From Gammaproteobacteria bacterium (GTDB lineage: Bacteria > Pseudomonadota > Gammaproteobacteria > Pseudomonadales > Halomonadaceae): 13,328 nt of DNA. Shown one piece after another: positions 1-7,013 of the stretch; within the stretch, counting starts at the first letter, position 1; each line of letters opens with the position of its first letter. A program made the position numbers and the translations under genes. Location of the stretch: positions 1-13,328 of the forward strand of contig JAMCZP010000075.1 in assembly GCA_023485185.1 (NCBI GenBank). The letters are read 5' to 3'. A model generated the notes under the pieces. The model was not told the DNA's origin. It searched no databases and saw nothing but the letters and a program-made list of their open reading frames with translations.

Positions 1-88
1 TAAATAGGGTTGCTCAAGCGCGGGCGTTGTAGCAGTCACAGAAATTCCAAATTAACAGGCGTTGTAATGGTTTATTCTAGGCTGCCAT

Positions 89-126
89 AGCGGCTCGGTC
101 TAGCGGTTCCGCGCCGGTCCGCCGCT
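89..126. other. Nested GC-rich inverted repeat downstream of lgt
   Basis: AGCGGC (89-94) pairs with GCCGCT (121-126). Inside it CGG (96-98) pairs with CCG (114-116), and GCGG/CCGC (103-106/109-112) forms the tip. No T-run follows on either strand, so it is not a classical terminator. It lies in the 206-bp non-coding stretch past the lgt stop, where I see no gene and no thyA start, although thyA follows lgt in E. coli and Pseudomonas. A 9-bp direct repeat GGCGTTGTA (23-31 and 58-66) is also present. The function is unknown; a structured 3' RNA end or a REP-type element are both possible. Confidence 0.4.
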
Positions 127-156
127 GTGGGTGCGCTTCGCTTACCACGCGCTACG
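127..156 (-). repeat. REP-like palindromic repeat
   Basis: GTGG (127-130) pairs with CCAC (145-148) around a GCG-CTT-CGC hairpin, followed by the rest of the motif TTACCACGCGCTACG (142-156). It resembles the GTGCGCTTCGCTTACC-type dispersed palindromes common in proteobacterial intergenic DNA. On the minus strand its 15-bp core CGTAGCGCGTGGTAA is identical to the core of the two long repeats at 8249-8263 and 9084-9098. It may therefore be a short relative of that family. Confidence 0.45.
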
Positions 157-181
157 AAAACCTGCTTTATCAGGCTTTTTT
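157..181 (-). terminator. Weak, possibly bidirectional terminator after lgt
   Basis: AAAACCTG and CAGG-C-TTTTTT flank a 6-nt loop, giving a short stem of CCTG/CAGG plus A-T pairs with one bulged base. T-runs lie on both sides. It sits 26 bp past the lgt stop on the minus strand. The GC part of the stem is only 4 bp, so efficiency is doubtful. Confidence 0.35.
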
Positions 182-206
182 ATATTCGTCACGCGTGATG
201 GCAATA

Positions 207-1001
207 TTACTTTGCGACTTTTACATCTACCGGCTGTGAGCGGGACCAGGCGATGATAAACAGGCCTAGGGCGATCATGGGTAGTGTGAGTAGCATGCCC
301 ATGGTGAACCAGCCGAAGGCGAGATAGCCAATATGGGCATCTGGCATGCGGACAAATTCGACCAAGAAGCGGAAGACGCCGTAACAGACTAAAAATAGCC
401 CGGAAACTAAGCCCCGCGCGGTTGGCTTGGCGGATACCCACCATAAAATAACGAACAGTACAGCGCCTTCTAGAAAGGCTTCATAAAGCGCTGATGGATG
501 ACGAGGTTCAGGCCCCATACCTGGAAATGGCATGCCCCAAGGCAGGGAGGTAACGCGGCCTGGCAACTCATGGTTGATGAAGTTACCAATGCGCCCTGCA
601 CCTAACCCGATAGTGACCACAGGGGCAATAAAGTCAGTGAGCGTTAGGAAAGCCAGCTGTTTACGCCGGGCAAATATCCAGGCGGCGAGCACCACACCGA
701 TTAGCCCGCCGTGAAAGCTCATACCGCCATCCCATACGCGGAATACCCATAACGGGTCGGCTGACCACTGCCCCAGCCCGTAAAATAGCGCGTAGCCCAA
801 ACGTCCACCGGCCACTACCCCTATCGCGCAGTAGAACAGCAAGTCGCTGATATCGTCATTATTAAGACCAATGCGTGATGCACGCTTGCAGCCAAGCCAC
901 CAGGCGGCGGCAAAACCCACTACGTACATCAAGCCATACCAATGGACTTGCAGCGGCCCTAAGGAAATAGCCACTGGGTCAATCGTCGGGTAATTAATCA
1001 T
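207..1001 (-). CDS. lgt: Prolipoprotein diacylglyceryl transferase Lgt
   Basis: Inner-membrane enzyme that moves the diacylglyceryl group of phosphatidylglycerol onto the lipobox cysteine of prolipoproteins, the first step of lipoprotein maturation. At 264 aa it is slightly shorter than E. coli Lgt (291 aa). The N-terminal VHWYGLMY segment (19-26), MSFHGG (94-99, the conserved His), the signature [14 protein letters not shown] (136-149) and the late FRFLVEF (210-216) with its essential-type Arg are all present. About seven hydrophobic segments run along the protein. The ATG start is preceded by a modest purine-rich AGAGAG. In E. coli and Pseudomonas lgt lies close to rppH-ptsP. Here two extra genes separate them, and thyA is not seen downstream. 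Family assignment is secure. Confidence 0.97.
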   Translation of the reverse strand: MINYPTIDPVAISLGPLQVHWYGLMYVVGFAAAWWLGCKRASRIGLNNDDISDLLFYCAIGVVAGGRLGYALFYGLGQWSADPLWVFRVWDGGMSFHGGLIGVVLAAWIFARRKQLAFLTLTDFIAPVVTIGLGAGRIGNFINHELPGRVTSLPWGMPFPGMGPEPRHPSALYEAFLEGAVLFVILWWVSAKPTARGLVSGLFLVCYGVFRFLVEFVRMPDAHIGYLAFGWFTMGMLLTLPMIALGLFIIAWSRSQPVDVKVAK

Positions 1002-1109
1002 TTACACTCTCTAATCTAACCAAAGGAAGTAAGCAGTAACGCGAATGATAAGCGCACAATGATAATTACGCCTCGCTAGAAAGCCACCATTATTGTCGCA
1101 CTGGTAACG

Positions 1110-2297
1110 TTAGGGAGACGGTGACACTGCCATTGTGCCGGGGAACCAGCTAGCAATCATATTGAGCAGGGTTTCGGGCTGATAGGGTTTCGACAATAGA
1201 TCGTCCATACCCGCAGCCAGACATGCATCGCGGCCAGATTTGTCAATATTAGCGGTTAGTGCCACTAAAATACTTTTTTTGCTCCCTTGGTTACGCTCGT
1301 ATTCGCGCCATCGCCGTGTGGTTTCGAGCCCATCTAAAGTGGGCATAAAAATATCCATAAATACTAAATCGAACACACTATTACGCTGGCGTTCTAATGC
1401 TTGCTCACCACTGCTGACGCCCTCTACCTGAAGGCCTTGAGTTTCAAGCATTTGACGTGCCAGCATTAAATTAACGGGGCCATCATCTACCACCAGCACG
1501 CGTAAACTCCGTTGCGGTGCGCCACTTTCTTCCTGTTGTTGCTCACTCTCTTGCCCAGCGCTTTGCTGCACTAGATTGGATAACAGCGAGCGGATGTCCG
1601 TTAGCCGCTCACGGACACTGGTAATATTATGTAGGCACTCAGCGCTGGTATTCTTGTCAGCCATGGCATTTAAATATTCGTCTAGGCTGTCGGTTTCACT
1701 CTGCAGCAGCGTTAAATAACCAGACTTCAAACGTGACTCTTCGCGCGCGCGATCTCGCCCTGCCATTAACTGTTTAAGCTGCAGTTGCTGACGCTGAAGG
1801 TCATCTAATAGTGACTGTTCATGCTCTTGCTGTGTGTTTCTAGAAACGGTACCGGCCACTTGTGAGCAGTGCATGCAGCGCTCTAATACTGCGAGTGCTG
1901 CGTTAACGCTTGCTAGACGCTGGAGCGGCAGGTGAGGTTCATCAACGACCTCAGGTGGGGTGTATTTTGGATTTGACAGTGTCCTCACCGCCGTCTCATA
2001 CAGTGCTTGGCTGTGCTGCTCAAGTTCGGTCAGTTCTTGCATAAAGCGGGTGTCTTTTCGACGGGCACGCGCTTTTATTAGCATAAGAAAGGCACCAACA
2101 TTCAAACTACTGCCCATGAGTAGCGCTAACGTTAACCATAGCGTGGTGCTCCATGAGACATAACTCGGCGACATCCACCATATTGCGGCTGCCACTGCCA
2201 GGCACAGTAGTATCAATGCCGCTTGTGAAAGCAGCAAAGGCCACACTAGAGGCCATACAATGGCGTTCCAGAAGTGCTCCCTTTGATAGCGTTGCAT
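1110..2297 (-). CDS. Membrane-anchored response-regulator receiver protein with degenerate kinase-like helix
   Basis: A 395-aa protein. Two hydrophobic segments (about 16-41 and 50-74) anchor it in the membrane. A long helical, coiled-coil-like region follows (about 80-245), including a CMHC motif at 141-144. The C-terminal receiver domain (about 265-385) keeps every key residue: acidic pair D271/D272, phospho-acceptor D315 in FMDIFMP, T348 and K370 in SKPY. Residues 188-210 (SRLKSGYLTLLQ...) resemble the dimerisation helix of BarA-type hybrid kinases (typically KSEFLANMSHE). However, the phospho-accepting His is replaced (QSE instead of SHE) and no ATPase domain follows. I infer a hybrid kinase that lost catalysis and now receives phosphate from another kinase. 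A GAGGAAGG-type ribosome site precedes the ATG. It is same-strand with lgt, 108 bp upstream of it. The output mechanism is unknown. Confidence 0.85.
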   Translation of the reverse strand: MQRYQREHFWNAIVWPLVWPLLLSQAALILLCLAVAAAIWWMSPSYVSWSTTLWLTLALLMGSSLNVGAFLMLIKARARRKDTRFMQELTELEQHSQALYETAVRTLSNPKYTPPEVVDEPHLPLQRLASVNAALAVLERCMHCSQVAGTVSRNTQQEHEQSLLDDLQRQQLQLKQLMAGRDRAREESRLKSGYLTLLQSETDSLDEYLNAMADKNTSAECLHNITSVRERLTDIRSLLSNLVQQSAGQESEQQQEESGAPQRSLRVLVVDDGPVNLMLARQMLETQGLQVEGVSSGEQALERQRNSVFDLVFMDIFMPTLDGLETTRRWREYERNQGSKKSILVALTANIDKSGRDACLAAGMDDLLSKPYQPETLLNMIASWFPGTMAVSPSP

Positions 2298-2341
2298 GAT
2301 CTCGCCTTCCTCGTGGCCTAAAGGCCTGTGATAACGTGACC

Positions 2342-2373
2342 GTAGTTGAAACTCAGCGTAGTTGAAACTCAGC
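2342..2373. repeat. Perfect 16-bp tandem duplication
   Basis: GTAGTTGAAACTCAGC occurs twice head to tail (2342-2357 and 2358-2373) with no mismatch. It lies in the 237-bp divergent gap between the receiver gene (start 2297, minus) and the NRDE gene (start 2535, plus), about 45 bp upstream of the receiver start. It could double a regulator site or simply be a recent slippage event. Confidence 0.9.
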
Positions 2374-2534
2374 AGTGCGTGCTGATGTTGCTAAACACAC
2401 CATCGCGCATCCATGGAGTAGCGTGATTTATGCTACAAACGTGATACTGACATTAGTGTACGTCTACATTTAGTTAATGTCATGCTGCTCTTCCGTTGAA
2501 CGCTTTTAATCATTTCTGCCTGTGAGTTTGCTAT

Positions 2535-3308
2535 ATGTGTTTAATAACGTTTGCATGGCAACCCGGCTCCCCCGTACCGCTAAGGCTAATGGGTAACCGT
2601 GATGAATTCCATACACGCCCCACTGCTTCGCTTAATCATTGGCAAGATAACGCCGAGATTGCCGGTGGACGTGATTTAGAGGCAGGTGGCTCTTGGCTGG
2701 CCGTAAAGCGAGGTGGCATTGTCGCGGCGCTAACCAATGTACGCGACCCTCAGCTAATATTGCCATCTGGTACCCCTAGCCGGGGACATTTGGTGGCTAA
2801 TGCCCTGCAGTGCGACGATATTGAAGCGTGGTTGATAGCGCTAAGCCAAGGCGATGCACTGCGTTATGCGGGGTTTAACCTACTCGTTGCAACTCCCCAG
2901 CGGCTTTGGCATTTGCACCGCGGCCGAGAGCGCCTCTCTCTTAGCGAAGTAGCCCCCGGCGTGCATGGTTTGTCTAACGCAGACCTCAATTCCCCATGGC
3001 CAAAGCTTGTCCATGTGCGCAATGCGCTTGAGCAGAGTTTTCGGCTTGAGTGGCCAAACAACGTAAAAGGCGCGATGCAAAACCCTCACGAAGCCGATAT
3101 TGATGAGCTGCCGAATACCGGCGTAGGGCTTGAATTGGAACGCCAGCTCTCTGCGGCATTTATTGTTGGCGAGCGCTACGGTACCCGCGCCACTTCGTGG
3201 TTAACGCTGGATCACGCGGGCAACATTGAGATAACGGAACAGAGCTTCGGGCCGCTAGGGCGATTTGAAAGCGAAACCACCCTAGCGATTCCCCAATACC
3301 CGTTATGA
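2535..3308 (+). CDS. NRDE-family (TANGO2-like) protein
   Basis: A 257-aa protein of the NRDE superfamily, the bacterial relatives of eukaryotic TANGO2. The family hallmark GNRDEF is at residues 20-25. An invariant Cys directly follows the initiator Met (MCLITFAW), as expected for an N-terminal-nucleophile-like fold. GGRDLEAGGSWLA (44-56) and LTNVRD (66-71) are also typical. The length fits the family (about 240-280 aa). No signal peptide or membrane segment is seen, so it should be cytosolic. TANGO2 proteins have been linked to haem handling, but the bacterial activity is not settled and I assign no reaction. The ribosome site before ATG 2535 is weak (GTGAG). Its stop lies 25 bp from the convergent end of ptsP, with no terminator between them. 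Function unknown; family assignment firm. Confidence 0.93.
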   Translation: MCLITFAWQPGSPVPLRLMGNRDEFHTRPTASLNHWQDNAEIAGGRDLEAGGSWLAVKRGGIVAALTNVRDPQLILPSGTPSRGHLVANALQCDDIEAWLIALSQGDALRYAGFNLLVATPQRLWHLHRGRERLSLSEVAPGVHGLSNADLNSPWPKLVHVRNALEQSFRLEWPNNVKGAMQNPHEADIDELPNTGVGLELERQLSAAFIVGERYGTRATSWLTLDHAGNIEITEQSFGPLGRFESETTLAIPQYPL

Positions 3309-3333
3309 CAACCCATCAATTTACAGATGAAGC

Positions 3334-5613
3334 CTAATCCCGTGGAGGCATCAGGTGCGATAGCTGCCACTCATCTAAACGCTGCTCTAAATGCGCATGC
3401 ACCTGGGCGGGCGTATCCAGCTGCATGACCTCTTCAAGCAACTGCGAGGCATCGCTAAATGGCACACGACGAATGGCGGCGCGCACCTTAGGCAGGCTGG
3501 GCGCATTCATCGAAAGGCTGGTAAAGCCCATGGCCATTAGCAGCAGCGCGCCAGCAGGATCACCGGCCAACTCTCCGCACAGCGAAATCGGCTTATTGAG
3601 GCGAATGGCATCGGTAGACAGCTCCAATAAAGCACCAAGCAGCGCGGGATGTAGGGCGTCATAAAGGCTCGACACCCGTGGGTTATTGCGGTCTACCGCC
3701 AGTAAATACTGGGTAAGATCATTGCTACCCACAGAGAAGAAATCGACTCGTTTGGCCAGCGCATCCATTTGGTAAATGGTGGCAGGGACTTCAATCATTA
3801 CGCCGACCTGGGGCCGAATAACAATAATGCCTTCTTCACCCAGCTCTAGAATGGCGCGATCCAGTAAGCGCAGTGCTTCATCCACCTCTTCCACGTTGGT
3901 GATCATCGGCAACAGCACGTAGAGGTTATCCAGATCAACCGAGGCTTTGAGCATGGCGCGTAGTTGCACCATCAGCACTTCTGGGTGATCTAACGTCACC
4001 CTCATGCCGCGCCAGCCAAGGAATGGATTCGCCTCTTCAATAGGGAAATAGGGTAGGTCTTTGTCGCCCCCAATATCCAGGGTACGCATGACCACTGGCA
4101 ACGGTGCGAAGCCTTCCAACTGATCACGATAAAGCTTGGTTTGCTCTTTTTCACCAGGGAAGCGTTCGGTGATCATAAACGGCACTTCGGTGCGGTATAA
4201 ACCGACGCCACCAATGCGACTTTTAAGCAGCGCAGTGGCGTCTACCGCTAGCCCAGTATTCACCATTAAGGGCATGCTATGGCCGTCAGGTGTTTCACTG
4301 GGTAAATCCTGCTCGTGCTCAAGCAGCTCGCTAAGCGCTTCCTCTTCGGCGATCAAACTCGCATAACGCGCTTTTAACTCTGCCGCTGGGCGTACAAACA
4401 AGCGGCCTCGGTGGCCATCCAGCACCACGGGCGCGCCTCCCAGGCGTGGCAGCGGTAAATCCACCATACCCAGCACTGTTGGAATTCCCATGGCGCGCGC
4501 CACGATGGCTACATGCGAAGTGCTGGAGCCACGCACCGAGACTAGCCCTTTGAGCTTTTCACGGGGTACTTCCCCCAACATTGCCACACTGATTTCATCA
4601 CCTACCAAAATGGCGTTATCGGGGTAGGTTTCTGGCGTTGAGGGCGTATCTTCCTGCAGATGCGCAAGTACTCGGCGGCCCAGATCACGAATATCAGCGG
4701 CACGTTCGCGTAGGTAGTTATCGTCTACCCGCTCTAAATACTGCACGTGGCGACGCACAACATCTGCCAATGCACCGGGGGCCCACTGTCCTTCACGAAT
4801 GCGTTTTTCGACTTCATCGGCAAGCGCTGCTTCTCCCAGCATCTGTTGATATACATCAAACAGCGCCAGCTCTTGAGCGGAAATACGACTTGCCAAACGC
4901 TCGGCAGCGGCACGAATTTCGTTGCGTGTTTTGCCAATGGCTTCTTTTAAACGTGCGACTTCATAATCTTGATCGCTTGGGATCAGATCAGGCACGCTGT
5001 TTAAATCAGCGGGGGGCGTGATCACCACGGCCTCACCCATGGCCATACCAGGGGATGCTGCCACGCCTTTAAACATTGCCTGACCACCAGCCAGCGCTGG
5101 TCGCATTAAGTTGCCGGTTGCTAGTGCGTGGGCCAGTACGCCTGCCAACTGGGCCGCCATGGTCACTAGAAATGCTTCGTCTTCATCATCGTAACGGCGC
5201 TTTTCGGCTTGCTGTACGACGAGCACACCGAGCATATGACGTTGATGAATAATCGGCACGCCTAAGAAACTGGAGTAGCGCTCTTCTCCCGTGGCTGCAA
5301 AATAACGGAATTGCGGATGGGTCTGGGCATCTTCAAGATTTAACGGCTCGCTGCGTTTCGCCACTAGCCCTACCAAGCCTTCACCTAATGGCAGCACAAC
5401 GCGCCCCACCGCTTGCGTGCGTAGACCAATGGTTTCCATCAATACCAGCGACTCAACCTCTTTATCGTAAAGATAGAAGGAACACACATCGGTCTGCATT
5501 GCCTTACGAATACGGCGAACCATGGTAGACAGCGCGGCGTCGAGGTTGCGAGCGCCATTCACTTCTTGAATAACTCGGCGCAACACCTCAAGCATGGACG
5601 TTTTACTTTTCAC
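3334..5613 (-). CDS. ptsP: PEP-protein phosphotransferase PtsP (Enzyme I-Ntr)
   Basis: First enzyme of the nitrogen phosphotransferase relay. It autophosphorylates from phosphoenolpyruvate and passes phosphate to NPr, then EIIA-Ntr, which are not in this window. The order is an N-terminal GAF domain (about 5-165), a linker, the Enzyme I N-terminal part (about 180-330), the swivelling phosphohistidine domain with His367 in GSSTSHVAIVAR, and a C-terminal PEP-binding TIM barrel. The barrel shows GLYRTEVPF (471-479), FFSVGSNDLTQY (625-636) and LCGELAGDP with catalytic Cys679. At 759 aa it matches the family (E. coli 748). The start at 5613 is GTG with GAGGC 8 nt upstream. ATG at 5594 (residue 7) aligns with the E. 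coli start but lacks a ribosome site. It lies 66 bp behind rppH on the same strand, so probably co-transcribed. Confidence 0.96.
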   Translation of the reverse strand: MKSKTSMLEVLRRVIQEVNGARNLDAALSTMVRRIRKAMQTDVCSFYLYDKEVESLVLMETIGLRTQAVGRVVLPLGEGLVGLVAKRSEPLNLEDAQTHPQFRYFAATGEERYSSFLGVPIIHQRHMLGVLVVQQAEKRRYDDEDEAFLVTMAAQLAGVLAHALATGNLMRPALAGGQAMFKGVAASPGMAMGEAVVITPPADLNSVPDLIPSDQDYEVARLKEAIGKTRNEIRAAAERLASRISAQELALFDVYQQMLGEAALADEVEKRIREGQWAPGALADVVRRHVQYLERVDDNYLRERAADIRDLGRRVLAHLQEDTPSTPETYPDNAILVGDEISVAMLGEVPREKLKGLVSVRGSSTSHVAIVARAMGIPTVLGMVDLPLPRLGGAPVVLDGHRGRLFVRPAAELKARYASLIAEEEALSELLEHEQDLPSETPDGHSMPLMVNTGLAVDATALLKSRIGGVGLYRTEVPFMITERFPGEKEQTKLYRDQLEGFAPLPVVMRTLDIGGDKDLPYFPIEEANPFLGWRGMRVTLDHPEVLMVQLRAMLKASVDLDNLYVLLPMITNVEEVDEALRLLDRAILELGEEGIIVIRPQVGVMIEVPATIYQMDALAKRVDFFSVGSNDLTQYLLAVDRNNPRVSSLYDALHPALLGALLELSTDAIRLNKPISLCGELAGDPAGALLLMAMGFTSLSMNAPSLPKVRAAIRRVPFSDASQLLEEVMQLDTPAQVHAHLEQRLDEWQLSHLMPPRD

Positions 5614-5679
5614 TATTATTTGCCTCGCTGAGGAATTTCTTGGCAGACCTGCATTACCCTTTCGAGCAGCAGGTTCGCC

Positions 5680-6171
5680 CTAATCTTCATCCTGTGCCAA
5701 GCGCTGAACGCGGGGAGATAACTCTCGTAGCGCGCGCCGATATACCTCTCGTTTGAAAGGAACTACTTGCCCTAACGGGTACCAGTAGCTCACCCACCGC
5801 CACCCATCAAATTCGGGTGTAGGCGTTGCCGTCATGCAAATCTGGCTTTCCTGGCAACGGATTTTTAATAAAAACCACTTCTGCTTCTGGCCAATACAGA
5901 CCGGCCGCGAATGTGTGCGAATCATACGTCGTGGCAGACGGTAACGTAGCCAGCCCCGGGTGCAGGCAACAATATCAACATCGTCGGCGGTTAAACCGAT
6001 CTCTTCGTAAAGCTCACGAAAAAGCGCTTGTTGTGGCGTCTCGCTTGCATTGATGCCCCCCTGGGGAAATTGCCACGCATTTTGTCCTACCCGACGCGCC
6101 CAAAGCAGCTGCCCCTGGCTATTGGCAATAATGATGCCAACATTGGGGCGAAAGCCGTCAGCGTCGATCAC
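5680..6171 (-). CDS. rppH: RNA pyrophosphohydrolase RppH
   Basis: Nudix hydrolase that removes pyrophosphate from mRNA 5' triphosphate ends, opening them to RNase E decay. With the start chosen here it has 163 aa. The full Nudix box GX5EX7REUXEEXGU is at residues 38-60, with metal-binding E53, E56 and E57. The N-terminus [12 protein letters not shown] and the [14 protein letters not shown] region are typical of RppH. I prefer GTG 6171: it has AAGGTG six bases upstream and gives the family's usual N-terminus. ATG 6186 would add five residues and has no convincing ribosome site. It is the first gene of a probable rppH-ptsP operon and diverges from the HAD gene. The leader carries DnaA-box-like motifs. 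Confidence 0.96.
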   Translation of the reverse strand: MIDADGFRPNVGIIIANSQGQLLWARRVGQNAWQFPQGGINASETPQQALFRELYEEIGLTADDVDIVACTRGWLRYRLPRRMIRTHSRPVCIGQKQKWFLLKIRCQESQICMTATPTPEFDGWRWVSYWYPLGQVVPFKREVYRRALRELSPRVQRLAQDED

Positions 6172-6196
6172 GGGTTTCACCTTCATAAATTTTCAG

Positions 6197-6215
6197 TTAT
6201 CCCCATTTTTCCACA
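6197..6215 (+). promoter_or_regulatory. Two DnaA-box-like motifs in the rppH leader
   Basis: TTTTCCACA (6207-6215) fits the DnaA consensus TTWTNCACA exactly. TTATCCCCA (6197-6205), ten bases before it in the same orientation, differs at one position. They lie within 45 bp upstream of the rppH start, between the rppH and HAD genes, so binding there could affect rppH transcription. The match is by eye and could be chance. Confidence 0.35.
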
Positions 6216-6356
6216 AGGGAGACAAGCGTATCAATACAATATAACGCTAAGTGTTGAATGCTTACGTTGTCTTAGCCTGATCGTTGGTGGGAAAGCCAGG
6301 ACGACTCTGCGATAATTCGGCGCTTTATAAATCACACTAACCATAAGGGGAGCGCC

Positions 6357-7013
6357 GTGAGTCTGGCCATTTTCGATTTGGATAATACGTTGCTATCCAC
6401 CGACAGCGATCATGCTTGGGGCGAGTTTTTACTCGAACAGGGCGCGGTAGACCCGGTCGCTTACCGGGAAGCCAATGAGCGCTTCATGGCCGATTACAAT
6501 GCGGGCACCCTGGATATGGCGGCTTTTTTGGAGGTGGCGCTTAAGCCGCTGGCTGATAATCCGCCTGAACAGCTTTCCGCTTGGCATCAGCAGTTTATGG
6601 TTAGCAAAATTGAGCCGCATATTCTGCCCAAAGCGGAAGAGCTGCTAGCCCGTCATCGCACCAAAGGCGATACGCTGCTGATTATTACCGCCACTAACCG
6701 CTTTATTACCGCACCGATTGCCGAGCGTTTGGGCGTGGATCATTTAATTGCAGTAAACCCTGAAGTCGCCAATGGCCGCTACACCGGTAGGATTTCCGGC
6801 ATTCCCAGCTACCGCGAAGGCAAAGTCACCCGCTTGAATCAGTGGCTTGAGCAGCAGGACATGGCAATGGATGGCGCTTGGTTTTACAGCGACTCGCACA
6901 ATGATTTACCGCTGCTGGAAGTGGTCGACAACCCTGTTGCTGTGGACCCTGACGATACCCTTCGCCAAGTAGCCGAAGCGCGCCGCTGGCGAATCATGAG
7001 CTTACGGGATTAA
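6357..7013 (+). CDS. HAD-IB family phosphatase, candidate histidinol-phosphatase
   Basis: A 218-aa soluble haloacid-dehalogenase-superfamily phosphatase. Motif I is FDLDNTLL with nucleophile D7 and D9. Motif II is the Thr in ITATNRF (T111). Motif III is K156 in REGKVTRL. Motif IV is YSDSHNDLP with D179 and D183. A helical cap (about 15-90) between motifs I and II marks the SerB-like IB class. The start is GTG 6357, supported by AAGGGG six bases upstream. Placement divergent from rppH-ptsP is the same as for P. aeruginosa PA0335, which from memory has been reported as a histidinol-phosphate phosphatase. I infer the same role, but phosphoserine or another small phosphate ester cannot be excluded. 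Its TAA overlaps the ATG of the diguanylate cyclase (TAATG), so the two are translationally coupled. Confidence 0.9.
   Translation: MSLAIFDLDNTLLSTDSDHAWGEFLLEQGAVDPVAYREANERFMADYNAGTLDMAAFLEVALKPLADNPPEQLSAWHQQFMVSKIEPHILPKAEELLARHRTKGDTLLIITATNRFITAPIAERLGVDHLIAVNPEVANGRYTGRISGIPSYREGKVTRLNQWLEQQDMAMDGAWFYSDSHNDLPLLEVVDNPVAVDPDDTLRQVAEARRWRIMSLRD

Noticed and set aside
1..206. tRNA or start of thyA in the left edge region
   Set aside because: The hairpins do not form a cloverleaf with anticodon or T-loop. On the minus strand the one ATG I saw there soon runs into a stop, and no ThyA-like N-terminus is visible.
4638..5021. Plus-strand 127-codon open frame opposite ptsP
   Set aside because: Antisense to a well-conserved part of ptsP, with no ribosome site or family features.
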